From assembly GCF_000455205.1 (NCBI RefSeq), contig NZ_AUWQ01000011.1, positions 55,848 to 119,847 of the forward strand: a stretch of DNA of 64,000 bases, given 5' to 3'. The notes under the pieces were generated by a model that was not told the origin of the DNA, ran no database searches, and saw only the letters and a list, made by a program, of their open reading frames with translations. The DNA is from Mycobacterium sp. UM_CSW. Lineage in GTDB: Bacteria > Actinomycetota > Actinomycetes > Mycobacteriales > Mycobacteriaceae. Made by a program: the position numbers and the translations under genes. This document shows positions 34,878-47,374 of the stretch, piece by piece; position 1 is the stretch's first letter, and the number at the start of each line of letters is the position of its first letter.

Positions 34878-35735
34878 TCATGACGCCGCCGGCGCGGGCG
34901 GTATTGGATTTTTGTGCCGCATGACGGGGACGTGGCTGGGCAACACGAGCGACTGCCGACCGTATTGTGTCGGCGTCATCGCGGTGAACGAGCGGAACTC
35001 GCGAACGAAGTGCGCCTGATCGAAATAGCCGGTGTCCGCGGCGATGCGCGCACCGCAGGCCGTGCCCGCCCCGAGCTGGCGCAGCGCCGCCTGCAGGCGG
35101 CGCACCCGCGCGTAGGCCTTCGGCGCCAACCCGACCTCGGCCCGGAACAACGCGATCATCCGCTTGGTCGACAGACCCGTCCGGCGACGCAGGTCCGCCA
35201 TCCGGACGGACGGGTTGGCCTCGACGGCCGCCAGCGCTGCGGCGACGCCGGGCTCGCGGCGCACGGAGAACCGGGCCCGCGACAGCAAGAAGTCTTCGAG
35301 GATGCCGAACCGGGCGGCGACCGACGGGGCGGCGATCAACCGCTCGTGCAGCTCGCGACCGCCGTGCCCCCAGATGTCGTCGAGGCCCACGGCGACGTCC
35401 TGCAGGTCGCCGAGCGGGATCCCGAGAAACGGAAACGCGCCCCCGGGCCAGAAGTGAACGGCCATGGCGGGCTCGTCGGCCGCGATGTCGGTGATGTACG
35501 CCGCGCGGTGCGCGCCGGTCACAACCGCGGGCGGAACGCTCAGACGGGTGCGGCCGTCGGCGCCGTAAAAGTCCAGGCGCTGTCGCCGCCCGACGTCGAA
35601 GACGATGGTCACCGCGCCGCGGGGCAACGCCCGGCTTCGGTAGGTGGGCCCGCGGTGTCGCCAATGACCGAAGAACTCGACGTGCTCGGCCAGGGGCTGC
35701 GCGGGCCGGTACAGCGCGGGTCGGGCCGACACCAT
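34878..35735 (-). CDS. AraC-family transcriptional regulator
   Basis: 285 residues. N-terminal beta-rich sensing domain (starting [17 protein letters not shown], as in AraC proteins of the DUF6597 type) and a C-terminal double helix-turn-helix ([20 protein letters not shown], then [24 protein letters not shown]). ATG at 35735 with AAGGAG six nt upstream. Its neighbour, the methyltransferase, is the obvious first target, and it is divergent from the kinase gene 56 bp away. Confidence 0.88.
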   Translation of the reverse strand: MVSARPALYRPAQPLAEHVEFFGHWRHRGPTYRSRALPRGAVTIVFDVGRRQRLDFYGADGRTRLSVPPAVVTGAHRAAYITDIAADEPAMAVHFWPGGAFPFLGIPLGDLQDVAVGLDDIWGHGGRELHERLIAAPSVAARFGILEDFLLSRARFSVRREPGVAAALAAVEANPSVRMADLRRRTGLSTKRMIALFRAEVGLAPKAYARVRRLQAALRQLGAGTACGARIAADTGYFDQAHFVREFRSFTAMTPTQYGRQSLVLPSHVPVMRHKNPIPPAPAAS

Positions 35736-35779
35736 GGGCAGCTCCTTGCGATTACGGCTTTGCGTGTCCGCTGGCTCAG

Positions 35780-35785
35780 TACCAT
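35780..35785 (+). promoter_or_regulatory. -10 box TACCAT, leaderless kinase promoter
   Basis: TACCAT is 6 nt upstream of the ATG at 35792 in the 56-bp gap to the divergent AraC gene. Confidence 0.5.
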
Positions 35786-35791
35786 GCTCAC

Positions 35792-37318
35792 ATGCCAGAA
35801 AGCGGTGCCCGCAGCGCAGGCCTGACCGAGGGGCAGGTTTTCGCCGGGTACACGATCATTCGGCGTCTGGGGACCGGCGGCATGGGCCAGGTGTATCTGG
35901 CGCAGCACCCACGGCTGCCGCGCCGCGACGCCCTGAAGATCCTGCCCAGCGAGCTGACCGCGAACGACGAATTCCGCCAGCGCTTCAACCGCGAGGCCGA
36001 CCTTGCGGCCAGCCTGTACAACGAGCACATCGTCGGCATCCACGACCGCGGGGAATACGACGGGCAGCTGTGGATCTCGATGGACTACGTGGAGGGAACC
36101 GACGCGGCGAAGCTGCTGCGGACTCAGTACCCGTCCGGGATGCCGAAAGCCGATGTGGTCGAGATCATTTCGGCCGTCGCCGACGCGCTCGACTACGCCC
36201 ACTCGCGCGGGCTGCTGCATCGCGACGTCAAGCCGGCCAACATCCTGCTGACCGACGCAAGCCCGCGACGGCGAGTTCTGCTCGCCGACTTCGGGATTGC
36301 CCGCGAGCTCGGCGACATCAGCGGCCTGACCGCGACCAACATGTTGGTGGGCACCACCGCGTACTGCGCGCCCGAGCAGCTGCAGGGCCTCGACGTGGAC
36401 GGGCGGGCCGACCAATACGCGCTGGGCTGCACCGCGTTCGACCTGCTGGCCGGGTCCGCCCCGTTTCGCCACTCCAACCCGGCGGTGGTCATCACCCAGC
36501 ACCTGTCCGCACCGCCGCCGAACATCAGCGAGCGCAGGCCCGAGCTGGCCGACCTCGACGGCGCCATCGCCAAGGCCCTGGCGAAGAAACCCGAAGACCG
36601 CTACCCGACGTGCGCCGACTTCGCCGCGGCGCTGGGCGGCCAGGTCGCCACCGCCGCGTCAGAAGTGACCGCCGGCCCGACCACGGTCATTGCGGCGCCG
36701 ACCGCGGTGATCCCAAAGCCGAAGAGCGCGCCGCCGCCCGTGCCCAAGGCGCGCGGCGGGCGGGGACCGGTCGTGGCGATCGCCGCCCTCGTCGCAATCG
36801 CGGTGGTCGCCGGCGGCGCCTACTTCGGGGTCCGCGCCCTGGGCACCCGAAGCCACCGGCACAACCCCGCCGCGTCGTCGGCGTCGGTCGCGCCGTCGCC
36901 GTCCGGCAACGCCGCTACAACCCCGGCGCCGATCCAGCTCTCCGGACAGATCACCGATCAGTCGGGCGTGCTGGGCCCGCTCGAGTACGACGCGGTGAAC
37001 CGGGCGCTCACCAACCTGTACAACGGGCGCGGCACCCGACTGTGGGTGGTGTACGTGCCGAGCTTCGGCGGCCTCAAGCCGTTCAAGTGGGCCGAAAACG
37101 TCATGGTCGCAAACCATTTCACCGATAGCGATGCCATCCTGGCGGTGGCCACCGGCGAAACCGCGTTTTCCTTCCGGGTGCCCAACGCGGCGCTCACCGG
37201 AAAGGCCATCGACTTGGAGATGATCCGCCGTGATCGCATCGCGCCGGCCGTGTTCCGCCACGAATGGGCGCGCGCCGCGATCGCCGCGGCCACCGGGTTG
37301 GACGTCGCGCCGAGCTAG
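35792..37318 (+). CDS. receptor-type Ser/Thr protein kinase with an extracytoplasmic TPM domain
   Basis: 508 residues. The cytoplasmic Hanks-type kinase domain covers ~20-285: P-loop GTGGMGQV, K49, catalytic D145 in HRDVKPAN, D166 in DFG, and APEQ in the activation segment. A proline-rich linker leads to one transmembrane helix (about 326-348). The outside part, after a Ser/Ala-rich stretch, is about residues 382-508 and reads as a TPM domain: [38 protein letters not shown] and SFRVPN. TPM domains occur in photosystem-repair phosphatases and membrane proteins. As a kinase sensor domain this is unusual. The 3' end overlaps hisI by 4 bp. Confidence 0.88.
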   Translation: MPESGARSAGLTEGQVFAGYTIIRRLGTGGMGQVYLAQHPRLPRRDALKILPSELTANDEFRQRFNREADLAASLYNEHIVGIHDRGEYDGQLWISMDYVEGTDAAKLLRTQYPSGMPKADVVEIISAVADALDYAHSRGLLHRDVKPANILLTDASPRRRVLLADFGIARELGDISGLTATNMLVGTTAYCAPEQLQGLDVDGRADQYALGCTAFDLLAGSAPFRHSNPAVVITQHLSAPPPNISERRPELADLDGAIAKALAKKPEDRYPTCADFAAALGGQVATAASEVTAGPTTVIAAPTAVIPKPKSAPPPVPKARGGRGPVVAIAALVAIAVVAGGAYFGVRALGTRSHRHNPAASSASVAPSPSGNAATTPAPIQLSGQITDQSGVLGPLEYDAVNRALTNLYNGRGTRLWVVYVPSFGGLKPFKWAENVMVANHFTDSDAILAVATGETAFSFRVPNAALTGKAIDLEMIRRDRIAPAVFRHEWARAAIAAATGLDVAPS

Positions 37319-37662
37319 GTTTCAGGCCCCAGCAGCTGGTCGGCGTCGAAGCAACTGTGATCGCCGGTGTGGCAGGCGGCGCCGACCTGGTCGACGGTCA
37401 GCAGCACGGTGTCGCCGTCGCAGTCCAGGCGCACCGAGTGGACGTGCTGGGTGCGGCCCGAGGTCGCCCCCTTGATCCACTGTTCGCCGCGGGATCGCGA
37501 ATAGTACGTGGCCTCACGGGTTTCCAGGGTACGGGCCAGCGCGTCGTCGTCCATCCAGGCGACCATGAGCACGTCGCCGCTGCCGCGCTCCTGTACGACG
37601 GCGGTGACGAGCCCTTCGGCGTTGCGCTTCAGCCGCGCGGCGATGTTCGGGTCGAGCGTCAT
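37315..37662 (-). CDS. hisI: phosphoribosyl-AMP cyclohydrolase
   Basis: 115 residues, third step of histidine synthesis; exact length of the M. tuberculosis orthologue. Zinc-binding cysteines in [11 protein letters not shown] and [12 protein letters not shown], and the catalytic [13 protein letters not shown] and [12 protein letters not shown] segments are present. The ATG overlaps the hisF stop (ATGA). It ends the his operon and overlaps the convergent kinase gene. Confidence 0.97.
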   Translation of the reverse strand: MTLDPNIAARLKRNAEGLVTAVVQERGSGDVLMVAWMDDDALARTLETREATYYSRSRGEQWIKGATSGRTQHVHSVRLDCDGDTVLLTVDQVGAACHTGDHSCFDADQLLGPET

Positions 37663-38444
37663 CGGACCGTGATCTGTTCTGCCGCCATCGCGGCCTTCAC
37701 CTGCCCGATGGTCAACTCGCGGAAGTGAAAGACGCTGGCCGCCAAGACCGCATCCGCACCGGCGGCGACGGCGGGCGCGAAGTGCTCCACCGCCCCCGCG
37801 CCCCCGCTGGCGATCACCGGCACCGTGACCGCCGCGCGGACCGCGCGCAGCATCGGCAGGTCGAAGCCCGCCTTGGTGCCGTCGGCGTCCATCGAGTTGA
37901 GCAGGATCTCCCCCACCCCGAGTTCGGCGCCGCGGGCCGCCCATTCGACGGCGTCGATGCCGGTGCCCCGCCGCCCGCCGTGGGTGGTGACCTCCCAGCC
38001 CGACGGCGTCGGCGCCGATCCGGCGGGCACCTTGCGGGCGTCGACGGACAACACGATGCACTGGGAGCCGAATTGGGTTGCCATTTCGGCGAGCAGGTCG
38101 GGCCGCGCGATCGCGGCGGTGTTGACGGAGACCTTGTCGGCGCCCGCGCGCAACAGGGTGTCGACGTCGGCCACGGTGCGCACCCCGCCGCCGACCGTGA
38201 GCGGGATGAACACCTGCTCGGCTGTGCGGCGCACCACGTCGAGCATGGTCGCCCTGCCCGACGACGACGCCGTCACGTCCAGGAAGGTCAGCTCGTCGGC
38301 GCCCTCGGTGTCGTAGGCCGCGGCCAGCTCGACCGGATCGCCGGCGTCGCGGAGGTTTTCGAAGTTGACGCCCTTGACCACCCGCCCGGCGTCGACGTCC
38401 AGGCAGGGGATCACCCGCACGGCAAGGCCGGTATCCGCGTACAT
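37659..38444 (-). CDS. hisF: imidazole glycerol phosphate synthase, cyclase subunit
   Basis: 261 residues, beta-alpha barrel that uses ammonia from HisH to make IGP and AICAR. Catalytic aspartates are in [14 protein letters not shown] and [11 protein letters not shown], with phosphate loops GGGVRT and SGGAGA. ATG at 38444 gives the family N-terminus MYAD; a longer open frame upstream overlaps impA and is ignored. One base separates it from impA. Confidence 0.97.
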   Translation of the reverse strand: MYADTGLAVRVIPCLDVDAGRVVKGVNFENLRDAGDPVELAAAYDTEGADELTFLDVTASSSGRATMLDVVRRTAEQVFIPLTVGGGVRTVADVDTLLRAGADKVSVNTAAIARPDLLAEMATQFGSQCIVLSVDARKVPAGSAPTPSGWEVTTHGGRRGTGIDAVEWAARGAELGVGEILLNSMDADGTKAGFDLPMLRAVRAAVTVPVIASGGAGAVEHFAPAVAAGADAVLAASVFHFRELTIGQVKAAMAAEQITVR

Positions 38445-38445
38445 C

Positions 38446-39258
38446 TCAGTAGTCCTCCGGATCGCCGACGGCACGCAGGATCTCGAGGACCTCGCCGTGC
38501 GCCCCGGGCGCCGCGGCCAGCACCGAGTCCGACTTGGGCGTCCACGGCTTGCCGGCCAGGTCGGTGACGATGCCACCCGCGGACCTCACCTGCGCCACCC
38601 CGGCGGCGTGATCCCACACGTGTCCGCCGAAACTTATTGCGGCGCCGAGTATTCCGTCGGCGACGTAGACGAGGTCGATGCCGGTGGAACCGTGCATGCG
38701 CAGCCGCGACGAGACCCGGCTCAGGTTCTCCAGCAGGGCAATCCGGTAGCGCCCCGGGAACCGGCCGCGCGAGTCGGCGCTGAACGTTCCGACCGCGAGG
38801 AGGTTGTCGGCGAGCTGCGTGGTTTCCAGGGACGGTTGCGGCGCACCGTTTTTGACCAGCGGGCCGCCCGCGATGGCGGTGTAGCGCTCGCCGACGAACG
38901 GCAGCCAGGTCAGGCCCGCGACCGGCTCGCCGTCGTGCAGCAGGGCCAGCAGGATCGCGGCCATCGGCGACCCGGCGGCGTAATTGAACGTGCCGTCGAC
39001 GGGATCCAGCACCCACACCCACGGCGAGTCCACGTCGGTGCCGCCGAATTCCTCGCCGTGCACGCCGATCCCAGTGGTGGCCTGCAGCGCGGTGACGACC
39101 TGCCGCTCGATCGCGAGGTCGATCTCGGTGGCGAAGTCGTTGCCCTTCTTGGCAACCGCCGAATCGGCGCGGTGGCCCTCCAGGAAGCGCGGCACCGCGG
39201 CGTCGAGGATGACGGTCGCCTTGTCGACCAAGGGCGACACCATCGCGTTGAGGTCCAT
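38446..39258 (-). CDS. impA: inositol monophosphatase-family phosphatase, probable histidinol-phosphatase
   Basis: 270 residues with the lithium-sensitive phosphatase motifs: metal site in [16 protein letters not shown] and [15 protein letters not shown]. The orthologue of Rv1604 (ImpA). Its position inside the his operon, which otherwise lacks a histidinol-phosphate phosphatase, makes it a good HisN candidate; an inositol-phosphate role cannot be excluded. It lies 4 bp downstream of hisA. Confidence 0.93.
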   Translation of the reverse strand: MDLNAMVSPLVDKATVILDAAVPRFLEGHRADSAVAKKGNDFATEIDLAIERQVVTALQATTGIGVHGEEFGGTDVDSPWVWVLDPVDGTFNYAAGSPMAAILLALLHDGEPVAGLTWLPFVGERYTAIAGGPLVKNGAPQPSLETTQLADNLLAVGTFSADSRGRFPGRYRIALLENLSRVSSRLRMHGSTGIDLVYVADGILGAAISFGGHVWDHAAGVAQVRSAGGIVTDLAGKPWTPKSDSVLAAAPGAHGEVLEILRAVGDPEDY

Positions 39259-39262
39259 GTGG

Positions 39263-39994
39263 CTAGGCCCTCACCGCGGCCAGGGCCTGCGGCAGGGTGA
39301 ACCGCCCGGCGTACAGCGCCTTGCCCACGATGGCGCCCTCGACCCCTCGGTCGGTGAGTGTGGTGATGGCGCGCAGGTCGTCCAGGCTCGACACGCCGCC
39401 CGACGCGATCACCGGGGCCTTGGTGCGGTCGGCCACGGCGCCCAGCAGCTCCAGGTTGGGGCCGCCCAGGGTTCCGTCCTTGGTGACGTCGGTGACGACG
39501 TACCGCGAACACCCTTGGCCGTCAAGGCGTTCCAGCACTTCCCAGAGGTCGCCGCCGTCGGTCTCCCAGCCGCGTCCGCGCAGCCGATGCCGGCCGTCAA
39601 CGATCTGCACGTCGAGCCCGACGGCCACCTTGTCACCGTGTTCGTCGATCGCCCGCGCGCACCATTGCGGGTTCTCCAAAGCGGCCGTGCCGAGGTTGAC
39701 CCGCGCGCAACCGGTGGCCAGCGCGGCGGCCAGCGAGTCGTCGTCGCGGATCCCGCCGGACAGTTCCACCTGCACGTCGAGCTTGCCCACCACCTCGGCG
39801 AGCAGCTCACGGTTGGAGCCGCGGCCGAACGCGGCGTCCAGGTCGACCAGATGGATCCACTCGGCGCCGTCGCGCTGCCAGCCCAGCGCGGCGTCCAGCG
39901 CCGAGCCGTACTCGGTTTCGCTGCCGGCTTTGCCTTGCACCAGGCGCACGGCCCGGCCCTCGACCACGTCGACGGCCGGTAACAGAATCAGCAC
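39263..39994 (-). CDS. hisA: phosphoribosylformimino-AICAR-ribotide isomerase
   Basis: 243 residues, beta-alpha barrel sister of HisF. The catalytic aspartates are in [14 protein letters not shown] and [12 protein letters not shown], with phosphate loops SGGIRD and SGGVSS. In actinobacteria lacking trpF this enzyme (PriA) also performs the phosphoribosylanthranilate isomerase step of tryptophan synthesis; no trpF is seen beside the trp genes here, consistent with a PriA role. GTG at 39994 follows GGGAGGG by 4 nt. Confidence 0.96.
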   Translation of the reverse strand: MLILLPAVDVVEGRAVRLVQGKAGSETEYGSALDAALGWQRDGAEWIHLVDLDAAFGRGSNRELLAEVVGKLDVQVELSGGIRDDDSLAAALATGCARVNLGTAALENPQWCARAIDEHGDKVAVGLDVQIVDGRHRLRGRGWETDGGDLWEVLERLDGQGCSRYVVTDVTKDGTLGGPNLELLGAVADRTKAPVIASGGVSSLDDLRAITTLTDRGVEGAIVGKALYAGRFTLPQALAAVRA

Positions 39995-40010
39995 AGTCCC
40001 TCCCGCGCGT

Positions 40011-40067
40011 CGAAAGTGCAACTGGCGACGCCTCTTCTCGGCGTTTGCGTCGGCAGTTGCACTTTCG
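40011..40067. repeat. 14-bp inverted repeat between hisH and hisA
   Basis: CGAAAGTGCAACTG (40011-40024) and CAGTTGCACTTTCG (40054-40067) are perfect complements, with a further CGACGC pairing inside. It lies within the his operon, between hisH and hisA on the same strand, so as a hairpin it could attenuate or stabilise the mRNA at this point. Confidence 0.75.
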
Positions 40068-40076
40068 CGACGTTGT

Positions 40077-40690
40077 TCACAGTCCCTCAACCCAATTGCT
40101 CAGCACGGCCGCTCCGGCGTCGCCACTCTTCTCCGGGTGGAATTGAGTGGCGGACAGGGGCCCGTCCTCGACCGCGGCCAGGAACGGCACCTGGTGCGTC
40201 GCCCACGTCAACAACGCCGCGTCCGAACCCTCCCAGCGCTGCGCGGCGTAGGAGTGCACGAAGTAGAACCGATCCAGGGCGTCCAGCCCCTTGAACAGCA
40301 CGCTGCCGGGCGCGGCGTTGACCACGTTCCAGCCCATGTGCGGGATCACCGGGGCGTCCAGCCGCGTGACGGACCCCGGCCACTGGCCGCAGCCCCTGGT
40401 CTCGACCCCGAATTCCACCCCGCGGGCGAACAGGATCTGCATGCCCACACATACGCCCAGCACGGGGCGCCCGGCGGCCACCCGCTCGGCGATGATGCGA
40501 TCTCCCCCGACCTTCCGCAGGCCCGTCATGCACGCCTCGAAGGCGCCGACCCCCGGCACCACCAGCCCGTCGGCGGCCGCCGCGGCGCCCGCGTCGGCGG
40601 TCACCTCGACCGACGCGCCGACCCGCTGCAGCGCGCGTTGCGCCGACCGCAGGTTGCCCGAGCCGTAGTCGAGCACCACGATTGATTTCG

Positions 40691-40694
<4 letters not shown>
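40077..40694 (-). CDS. hisH: imidazole glycerol phosphate synthase, glutaminase subunit
   Basis: 205 residues, class I glutamine amidotransferase that feeds ammonia to HisF. The nucleophile is in [11 protein letters not shown], and the catalytic His-x-Glu is in [11 protein letters not shown]. Starts at GTG/ATG overlap with hisB (4 bp). The 76-bp gap to hisA is the longest within the operon and holds the palindrome. Confidence 0.96.
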
Positions 40695-43787
<3,093 letters not shown>

Positions 43788-43855
43788 GTTCTCCATTGTC
43801 CCTGATGGGAGCAACCGCATTTGCTCTCGGGGTTCGGGACCGCGCGAATCGGCGT

Positions 43856-44533
43856 TCAGCTGCCGAACGCGTTGCTTCCCATGACCAGTGCCGCGGTCCC
43901 GCCGTACAGATATCCCACCTCGACCGCCTCGGTGACCTCCGGTTCGGTGGCGCCCGCCGCCCGGGCGTTGTCGGCCAGCATCCGGACACCATCCGGGTGC
44001 GCAGCGATGGCATCGGTGACCATGCCGATGAGCAGCTTGTACTTGGCGGGGATCGCGCCGTCCTTCAGGATTCGCTCACGCATGGCCAGGTAAGAGTCGG
44101 CGAACTGGGGATCGCGACGCTCGATCACCGACAGCCACGGCGGTTTGGGAGGGCCGGCCTGCGGTGGCGGATCCGCGACGGGCGCGCCGGGCTGGATGCA
44201 GCCACCCGGCGCTGCCGGGGCACCGCCGGCGTCGCCGCACACATCGGCCCGGACGGGTGAGGCGGTTTGGATCAGCATGGCTGCGCCGACCATCATGGCC
44301 GCCGCCCACAGGATCAGGTAAATCCGCAGCGTCCGGGCCCGCGGGGCGTCGGCGCCAACGGATCGTCGGATCTCGACCGCCTCGGCGATCTCTGCTTCCG
44401 AGGCGCCGGCCGCGCGAGCTTCGGCGGCGAATGCCCTCACACCGTCGGGACGCGCGGCGGCCATGGCCATGAGAAATCTGTACTTTGCCGGGATAGCGCC
44501 TACTTTCGGCATGGACTCGCACGCGTTGGTCAT
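43856..44533 (-). CDS. membrane protein with duplicated carboxymuconolactone-decarboxylase-like segments
   Basis: 225 residues. Residues ~10-60 and ~155-215 repeat the same pattern ([13 protein letters not shown] / [21 protein letters not shown] / [24 protein letters not shown] / [16 protein letters not shown]). A hydrophobic segment around residues 75-95 ([20 protein letters not shown]) followed by ASPVRA and a Cys-x10-Cys linker separates them. The segments resemble half of an AhpD/CMD domain but lack its CxxC. Either the protein spans the membrane once, or the real gene is the exported second half with its own start at the AMM methionines. Confidence 0.6.
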   Translation of the reverse strand: MTNACESMPKVGAIPAKYRFLMAMAAARPDGVRAFAAEARAAGASEAEIAEAVEIRRSVGADAPRARTLRIYLILWAAAMMVGAAMLIQTASPVRADVCGDAGGAPAAPGGCIQPGAPVADPPPQAGPPKPPWLSVIERRDPQFADSYLAMRERILKDGAIPAKYKLLIGMVTDAIAAHPDGVRMLADNARAAGATEPEVTEAVEVGYLYGGTAALVMGSNAFGS

Positions 44534-44729
44534 AGGCAAACCGTACGCCCGCAACCTCACCGACGGCAAAACGAAATCCCTTGTGCGGCTTGGCTTATTG
44601 CGGTGGGGCAACGACGAAGCGTCATCACGCAAGTCCCAGATCAGCTCGCGTCGATACCGGACCGGTACAGTGCCGGTGAAAGGCCGGGTAAGACCGGTTA
44701 GGGCCCGCAGAGTTGCTCAAGGAGCCGTC
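44534..44729. other. divergent intergenic region
   Basis: 196 bp between the CMD-like gene (-) and the deazaflavin reductase (+). It contains several CCGG-rich short inverted repeats around 44660-44695 and a TACAGT at about 44664 as a possible -10 box. No clear gene or riboswitch is seen. Confidence 0.4.
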
Positions 44730-45143
44730 ATGTCCACAAAGAATCACCCGAACAACGCCCCCGGCGTCCCGATGGTGTTCCCGGTCTGGTTCGAGCGCTT
44801 TCAGATCAAGTACTTCAACCCGGCGGTGAAGCCGATCGCGCGTTTTCTGCCCGGGACCGCGACCATCAAGCACCGCGGCCGCACCTCGGGCAAGCAGTAC
44901 GAGACCATCATCACGCCCTACCGCAAGGGCAACTTGCTCGCGATCGCGCTGGCCCACGGCAAGACGAACTGGGTCAAGAACGTGCTGGCCGCCGGCGAGG
45001 CCGACGTCGAGTACGGCCGCAACCGCGTGGTGCACATCACCAACCCGCGGATCCTGCCCGCCGGTTCCGACGGCGAGGGCCTGCCCCGGATGGTCCGCGC
45101 GCAGCTGGGCCGGGTCGGGGTGTTCGTCGCCGACATCGCCTGA
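44730..45143 (+). CDS. F420-dependent (Ddn-type) nitroreductase family protein
   Basis: 137 residues, split-barrel flavin/deazaflavin reductase family to which Ddn belongs. The family markers GRTSGKQYETIITPYRKG (cofactor phosphate loop) and VKNVLAAGEADVEYGR are clear. Such proteins reduce quinones, nitroimidazoles or other substrates using reduced F420. Probable orthologue of Rv1598c. The ATG at 44730 is preceded by AAGGAG, which rules out the longer upstream frame. Confidence 0.9.
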   Translation: MSTKNHPNNAPGVPMVFPVWFERFQIKYFNPAVKPIARFLPGTATIKHRGRTSGKQYETIITPYRKGNLLAIALAHGKTNWVKNVLAAGEADVEYGRNRVVHITNPRILPAGSDGEGLPRMVRAQLGRVGVFVADIA

Positions 45144-45159
45144 CGCTTCGGGGCATTGC

Positions 45160-45249
45160 GTGTGAACTGACGGCTTTTCGCGTGTACTGGCGGCGGGATT
45201 TCGTCGATTTTCCCGCCCTACACTCACACGCAAAGCCCCAGGTTCACAC
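45160..45249. repeat. nested palindrome, family A copy 2
   Basis: Outer GTGTGAAC (45160) / GTTCACAC (45242), middle GCTTTTCGCGTGT / ACACGCAAAGC, inner GGCGGGA (45192) / TCCCGCC (45211). Lies between the convergent deazaflavin reductase and dehydrogenase genes. Closest in sequence to the copy at 11102. Confidence 0.75.
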
Positions 45250-45257
45250 CCAACGCC

Positions 45258-46286
45258 CTAGGCCCGCGTGAAGACCGTTTTACCCGTCATCGCCGGCCAG
45301 GCCGACGGGGCGTCTTCCCAGGCAACAACGCGGTCGACGGCCGGGGACAGGTCCAGGCCACCGGCGAGCAGTTCGAGCACGCGTGGGATGACCGTGCGCG
45401 CGCTGACGCGTCCGGTGATGAACCGCACGCCGCGGGTGTACATCGGCAACAGCGGCATCTCGACCTTGTATTCGGGGTAGATCCCCGTGTCGGTGCACAC
45501 GCCGTCCGGCCAGGTCGCGCGCAGCGTCGCCGATAGCGACGCGGCGTCGCCGGTGGTGTGCACGGTGACCGGGTACGAGCCCCAAGACTTGTCGGGTTTG
45601 GTGACGTCGTGGACCGCCGCGCCGAGCTTCTCGGCGGCGGCCAGCCGCTGCGGGTCGGTGTCGACGTAGTCGACGTGAGCGCCCAGCGCCACGCCGAAGG
45701 CGGCCGCATACAACCCGATCGAAAGTCGCCCTAGCACCAGGACCCGGCGATCGGCCGGATCGAGCGCGCTCAGTTCGTCGGCGAACGGCCCGACGGTGCG
45801 CCAGCCGTCGGGAATGTTGTCCGACAGGGACGCGATGGAGACGGGGTCGACCGGGTCGGGAAAAGGGATCAGCATCGCGTCGGCGTAGGGCACCAGCACC
45901 AGATCCGACATGAACCCGCCGCCGTCCAGCCCGGCGATCGGCGCCATCCCATACATCGCCATAAGTGGCCCCGAGCCGCACGAACCCGTCATGCCGCGAC
46001 GGCATTCGCGGCACGTCCCGCAGCTGATCTGAAAAGGCACCACCACCTGGTCGCCCACCCGAACGCCTTTGACGTCGTCACCGACCGCCACTACCTCGGC
46101 CAACCCCTCGTGGCCGACCGCGTACGCCGGCGGCAACGGCAGCCTGCCTTGGCAGACCGCGACGTCGAGGTCGCAACACGCCACCGCCAGCGGCCGGACC
46201 AGCGCCTGCTCTGGCGCGGCGAGCTGCGGTTCGGGCACCTCGCGCCACGCGTATAGCCCAGTCTCTTCGTAGGTCAGCTGCCTCAT
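45258..46286 (-). CDS. zinc-dependent alcohol dehydrogenase (MDR superfamily)
   Basis: 342 residues. The catalytic zinc site has CCDLDV (C38 region), the GHEG motif, and the structural zinc lobe has four cysteines in CGTCRECRRGMTGSC. The Rossmann segment is RVLVLGRLSIGLYAAAFG, somewhat unlike the usual GxGxxG. NAD(P)-dependent alcohol/aldehyde oxidation; substrate unknown. It is divergent from a TetR gene across a 40-bp gap holding an 18-bp operator, so it is very likely the regulator's target. Confidence 0.9.
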   Translation of the reverse strand: MRQLTYEETGLYAWREVPEPQLAAPEQALVRPLAVACCDLDVAVCQGRLPLPPAYAVGHEGLAEVVAVGDDVKGVRVGDQVVVPFQISCGTCRECRRGMTGSCGSGPLMAMYGMAPIAGLDGGGFMSDLVLVPYADAMLIPFPDPVDPVSIASLSDNIPDGWRTVGPFADELSALDPADRRVLVLGRLSIGLYAAAFGVALGAHVDYVDTDPQRLAAAEKLGAAVHDVTKPDKSWGSYPVTVHTTGDAASLSATLRATWPDGVCTDTGIYPEYKVEMPLLPMYTRGVRFITGRVSARTVIPRVLELLAGGLDLSPAVDRVVAWEDAPSAWPAMTGKTVFTRA

Positions 46287-46295
46287 CCCTGCATT

Positions 46296-46313
46296 CTTGA
46301 GTGATCATTCAAG
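46296..46313. promoter_or_regulatory. 18-bp TetR-type operator between the dehydrogenase and tetR genes
   Basis: CTTGAGTGATCATTCAAG is a near-perfect palindrome centred on GATC (one asymmetric pair). It lies directly upstream of the TAAAGT -10 box of the tetR gene and 10 bp before the dehydrogenase start, positioned to repress both. Confidence 0.8.
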
Positions 46314-46319
46314 TAAAGT
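46314..46319 (+). promoter_or_regulatory. -10 box TAAAGT, leaderless tetR promoter
   Basis: TAAAGT follows the operator directly and is 7 nt from the ATG at 46327. Confidence 0.55.
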
Positions 46320-46326
46320 CAATAGC

Positions 46327-46893
46327 ATGCCGAGACCGGATCGCAGCCGCCCCGCGCTGATCGACAAGGCCGCCACCCTGTTTCGCCGCCAGGGCTACGC
46401 GGCGACCGGGCTCAACCAGATCCTCGACGAGGCCGGCGTCAAGCCCGGTTCGCTGTATCACCACTTTCCGCAGGGCAAGCAACAGTTGGCGGCGGCGGTC
46501 GTCGAGACGCAGGGAAGCGGCATCGAGCACCTGCTGCGCCGGTTGCTGGCAACGGGCCGGCCGGTGGCCGACATCGTCGATCGGTGGATCGACCTGCTGG
46601 CCGCGGGCTTGGCGGGCGATCGGCGCGACGGCTGCCCCATCGAACCGATCGCCACCGAGTCCGTGCACGCGAGCCCGCTGGTGCGCGAGGCGTCGGCACG
46701 CGCCTTCGCAGGATGGTGCGCGGCGCTCGAGGAGCGGCTGCGCTCCGACGGGTGGGGTGCGGCGGAGGCGAAACAGGTTGGGCTGGCGGTGATTTCACTG
46801 ATCGAGGGGGCACTGATCCTGTCCCGGATCTCCGGCGACGCGGGCGCGCTCGAGGCGGCCAAGCCCGCGGCGCGCACGCTACTGCGCGGCTAG
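46327..46893 (+). CDS. TetR-family repressor (YxaF/LmrA type)
   Basis: 188 residues. N-terminal helix-turn-helix (LIDKAATLFRRQGYAATGLNQILDEAGVKPGSLYHHFPQGKQQL) of the YxaF/LmrA branch; the C-terminal ligand domain includes DGCPIEPIATES. Ligand unknown, but the divergent dehydrogenase suggests an alcohol, aldehyde or ketone inducer. The gene's 3' end overlaps the convergent SRPBCC gene by 15 bp. Confidence 0.92.
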   Translation: MPRPDRSRPALIDKAATLFRRQGYAATGLNQILDEAGVKPGSLYHHFPQGKQQLAAAVVETQGSGIEHLLRRLLATGRPVADIVDRWIDLLAAGLAGDRRDGCPIEPIATESVHASPLVREASARAFAGWCAALEERLRSDGWGAAEAKQVGLAVISLIEGALILSRISGDAGALEAAKPAARTLLRG

Positions 46894-47292
46894 CTCGCCT
46901 TCGAGGCTGGCCTTGATCGCCTGGGCGGCGTGCTCCATCGCGGCGTGCAGCCGACCCGCGAGCTCGTCCGGCAGAACGTCCCTGGTCCAGATGAAGCGGC
47001 ACCGGCGCGCGCCGTCGGGCACGATCTGCATCGCGGTGTTGTCGTGTTCGGGTCGCGCCGTGTCGCCGATGAGCGAGTAGACGATGCGGCGCGCGGATTC
47101 GTCTCGCGCGATGAGCCGTTCCCGGGCGACATTGCCGTTCGCGAACGTCACCACGCGAACGTCGCCGTCGGCCTGCGCCGACACCACGTAACCGCGCGCC
47201 ATGCCAACCGGGCCGTCGGCCCAGTCCCCGATCACTTGCCATACGCGGTCGGCGTCGACGTCGATTTGGAACTCGGTGCGTATTGATGCCAT
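46879..47292 (-). CDS. SRPBCC (START-like) ligand-binding protein
   Basis: 137 residues with the polyketide-cyclase/START-like pattern: initial TEFQIDVDADRVWQVIGDW, then FANGNVARERLIARDE, RRIVYSLIG, and a final amphipathic helix (LAGRLHAAMEHAAQAIKASLEG). Such proteins bind hydrophobic molecules; no specific activity can be assigned. ATG at 47292 is chosen; a longer frame to 47352 has no family similarity. It is divergent from an AraC regulator 82 bp away. Confidence 0.83.
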   Translation of the reverse strand: MASIRTEFQIDVDADRVWQVIGDWADGPVGMARGYVVSAQADGDVRVVTFANGNVARERLIARDESARRIVYSLIGDTARPEHDNTAMQIVPDGARRCRFIWTRDVLPDELAGRLHAAMEHAAQAIKASLEGELAAQ

Positions 47293-47362
47293 GAAGGCAG
47301 CTTCGCGTCCGGATGCCGCGCGGTCTTGAACATCCTTGCGGCCGGCTGTCACCCTGCGGCGC

Positions 47363-47368
47363 TAGCCT
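47363..47368 (+). promoter_or_regulatory. -10 box TAGCCT, leaderless araC-type promoter
   Basis: TAGCCT lies 6 nt before the GTG at 47375. Confidence 0.45.
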
Positions 47369-47374
47369 GGCGGC

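Noticed and set aside
44640-44729. CCGG-rich sequence before the deazaflavin reductase as a cobalamin-type riboswitch
   Set aside because: Only short CCGG self-pairings are present; I could not place the conserved B12-box or other core elements.
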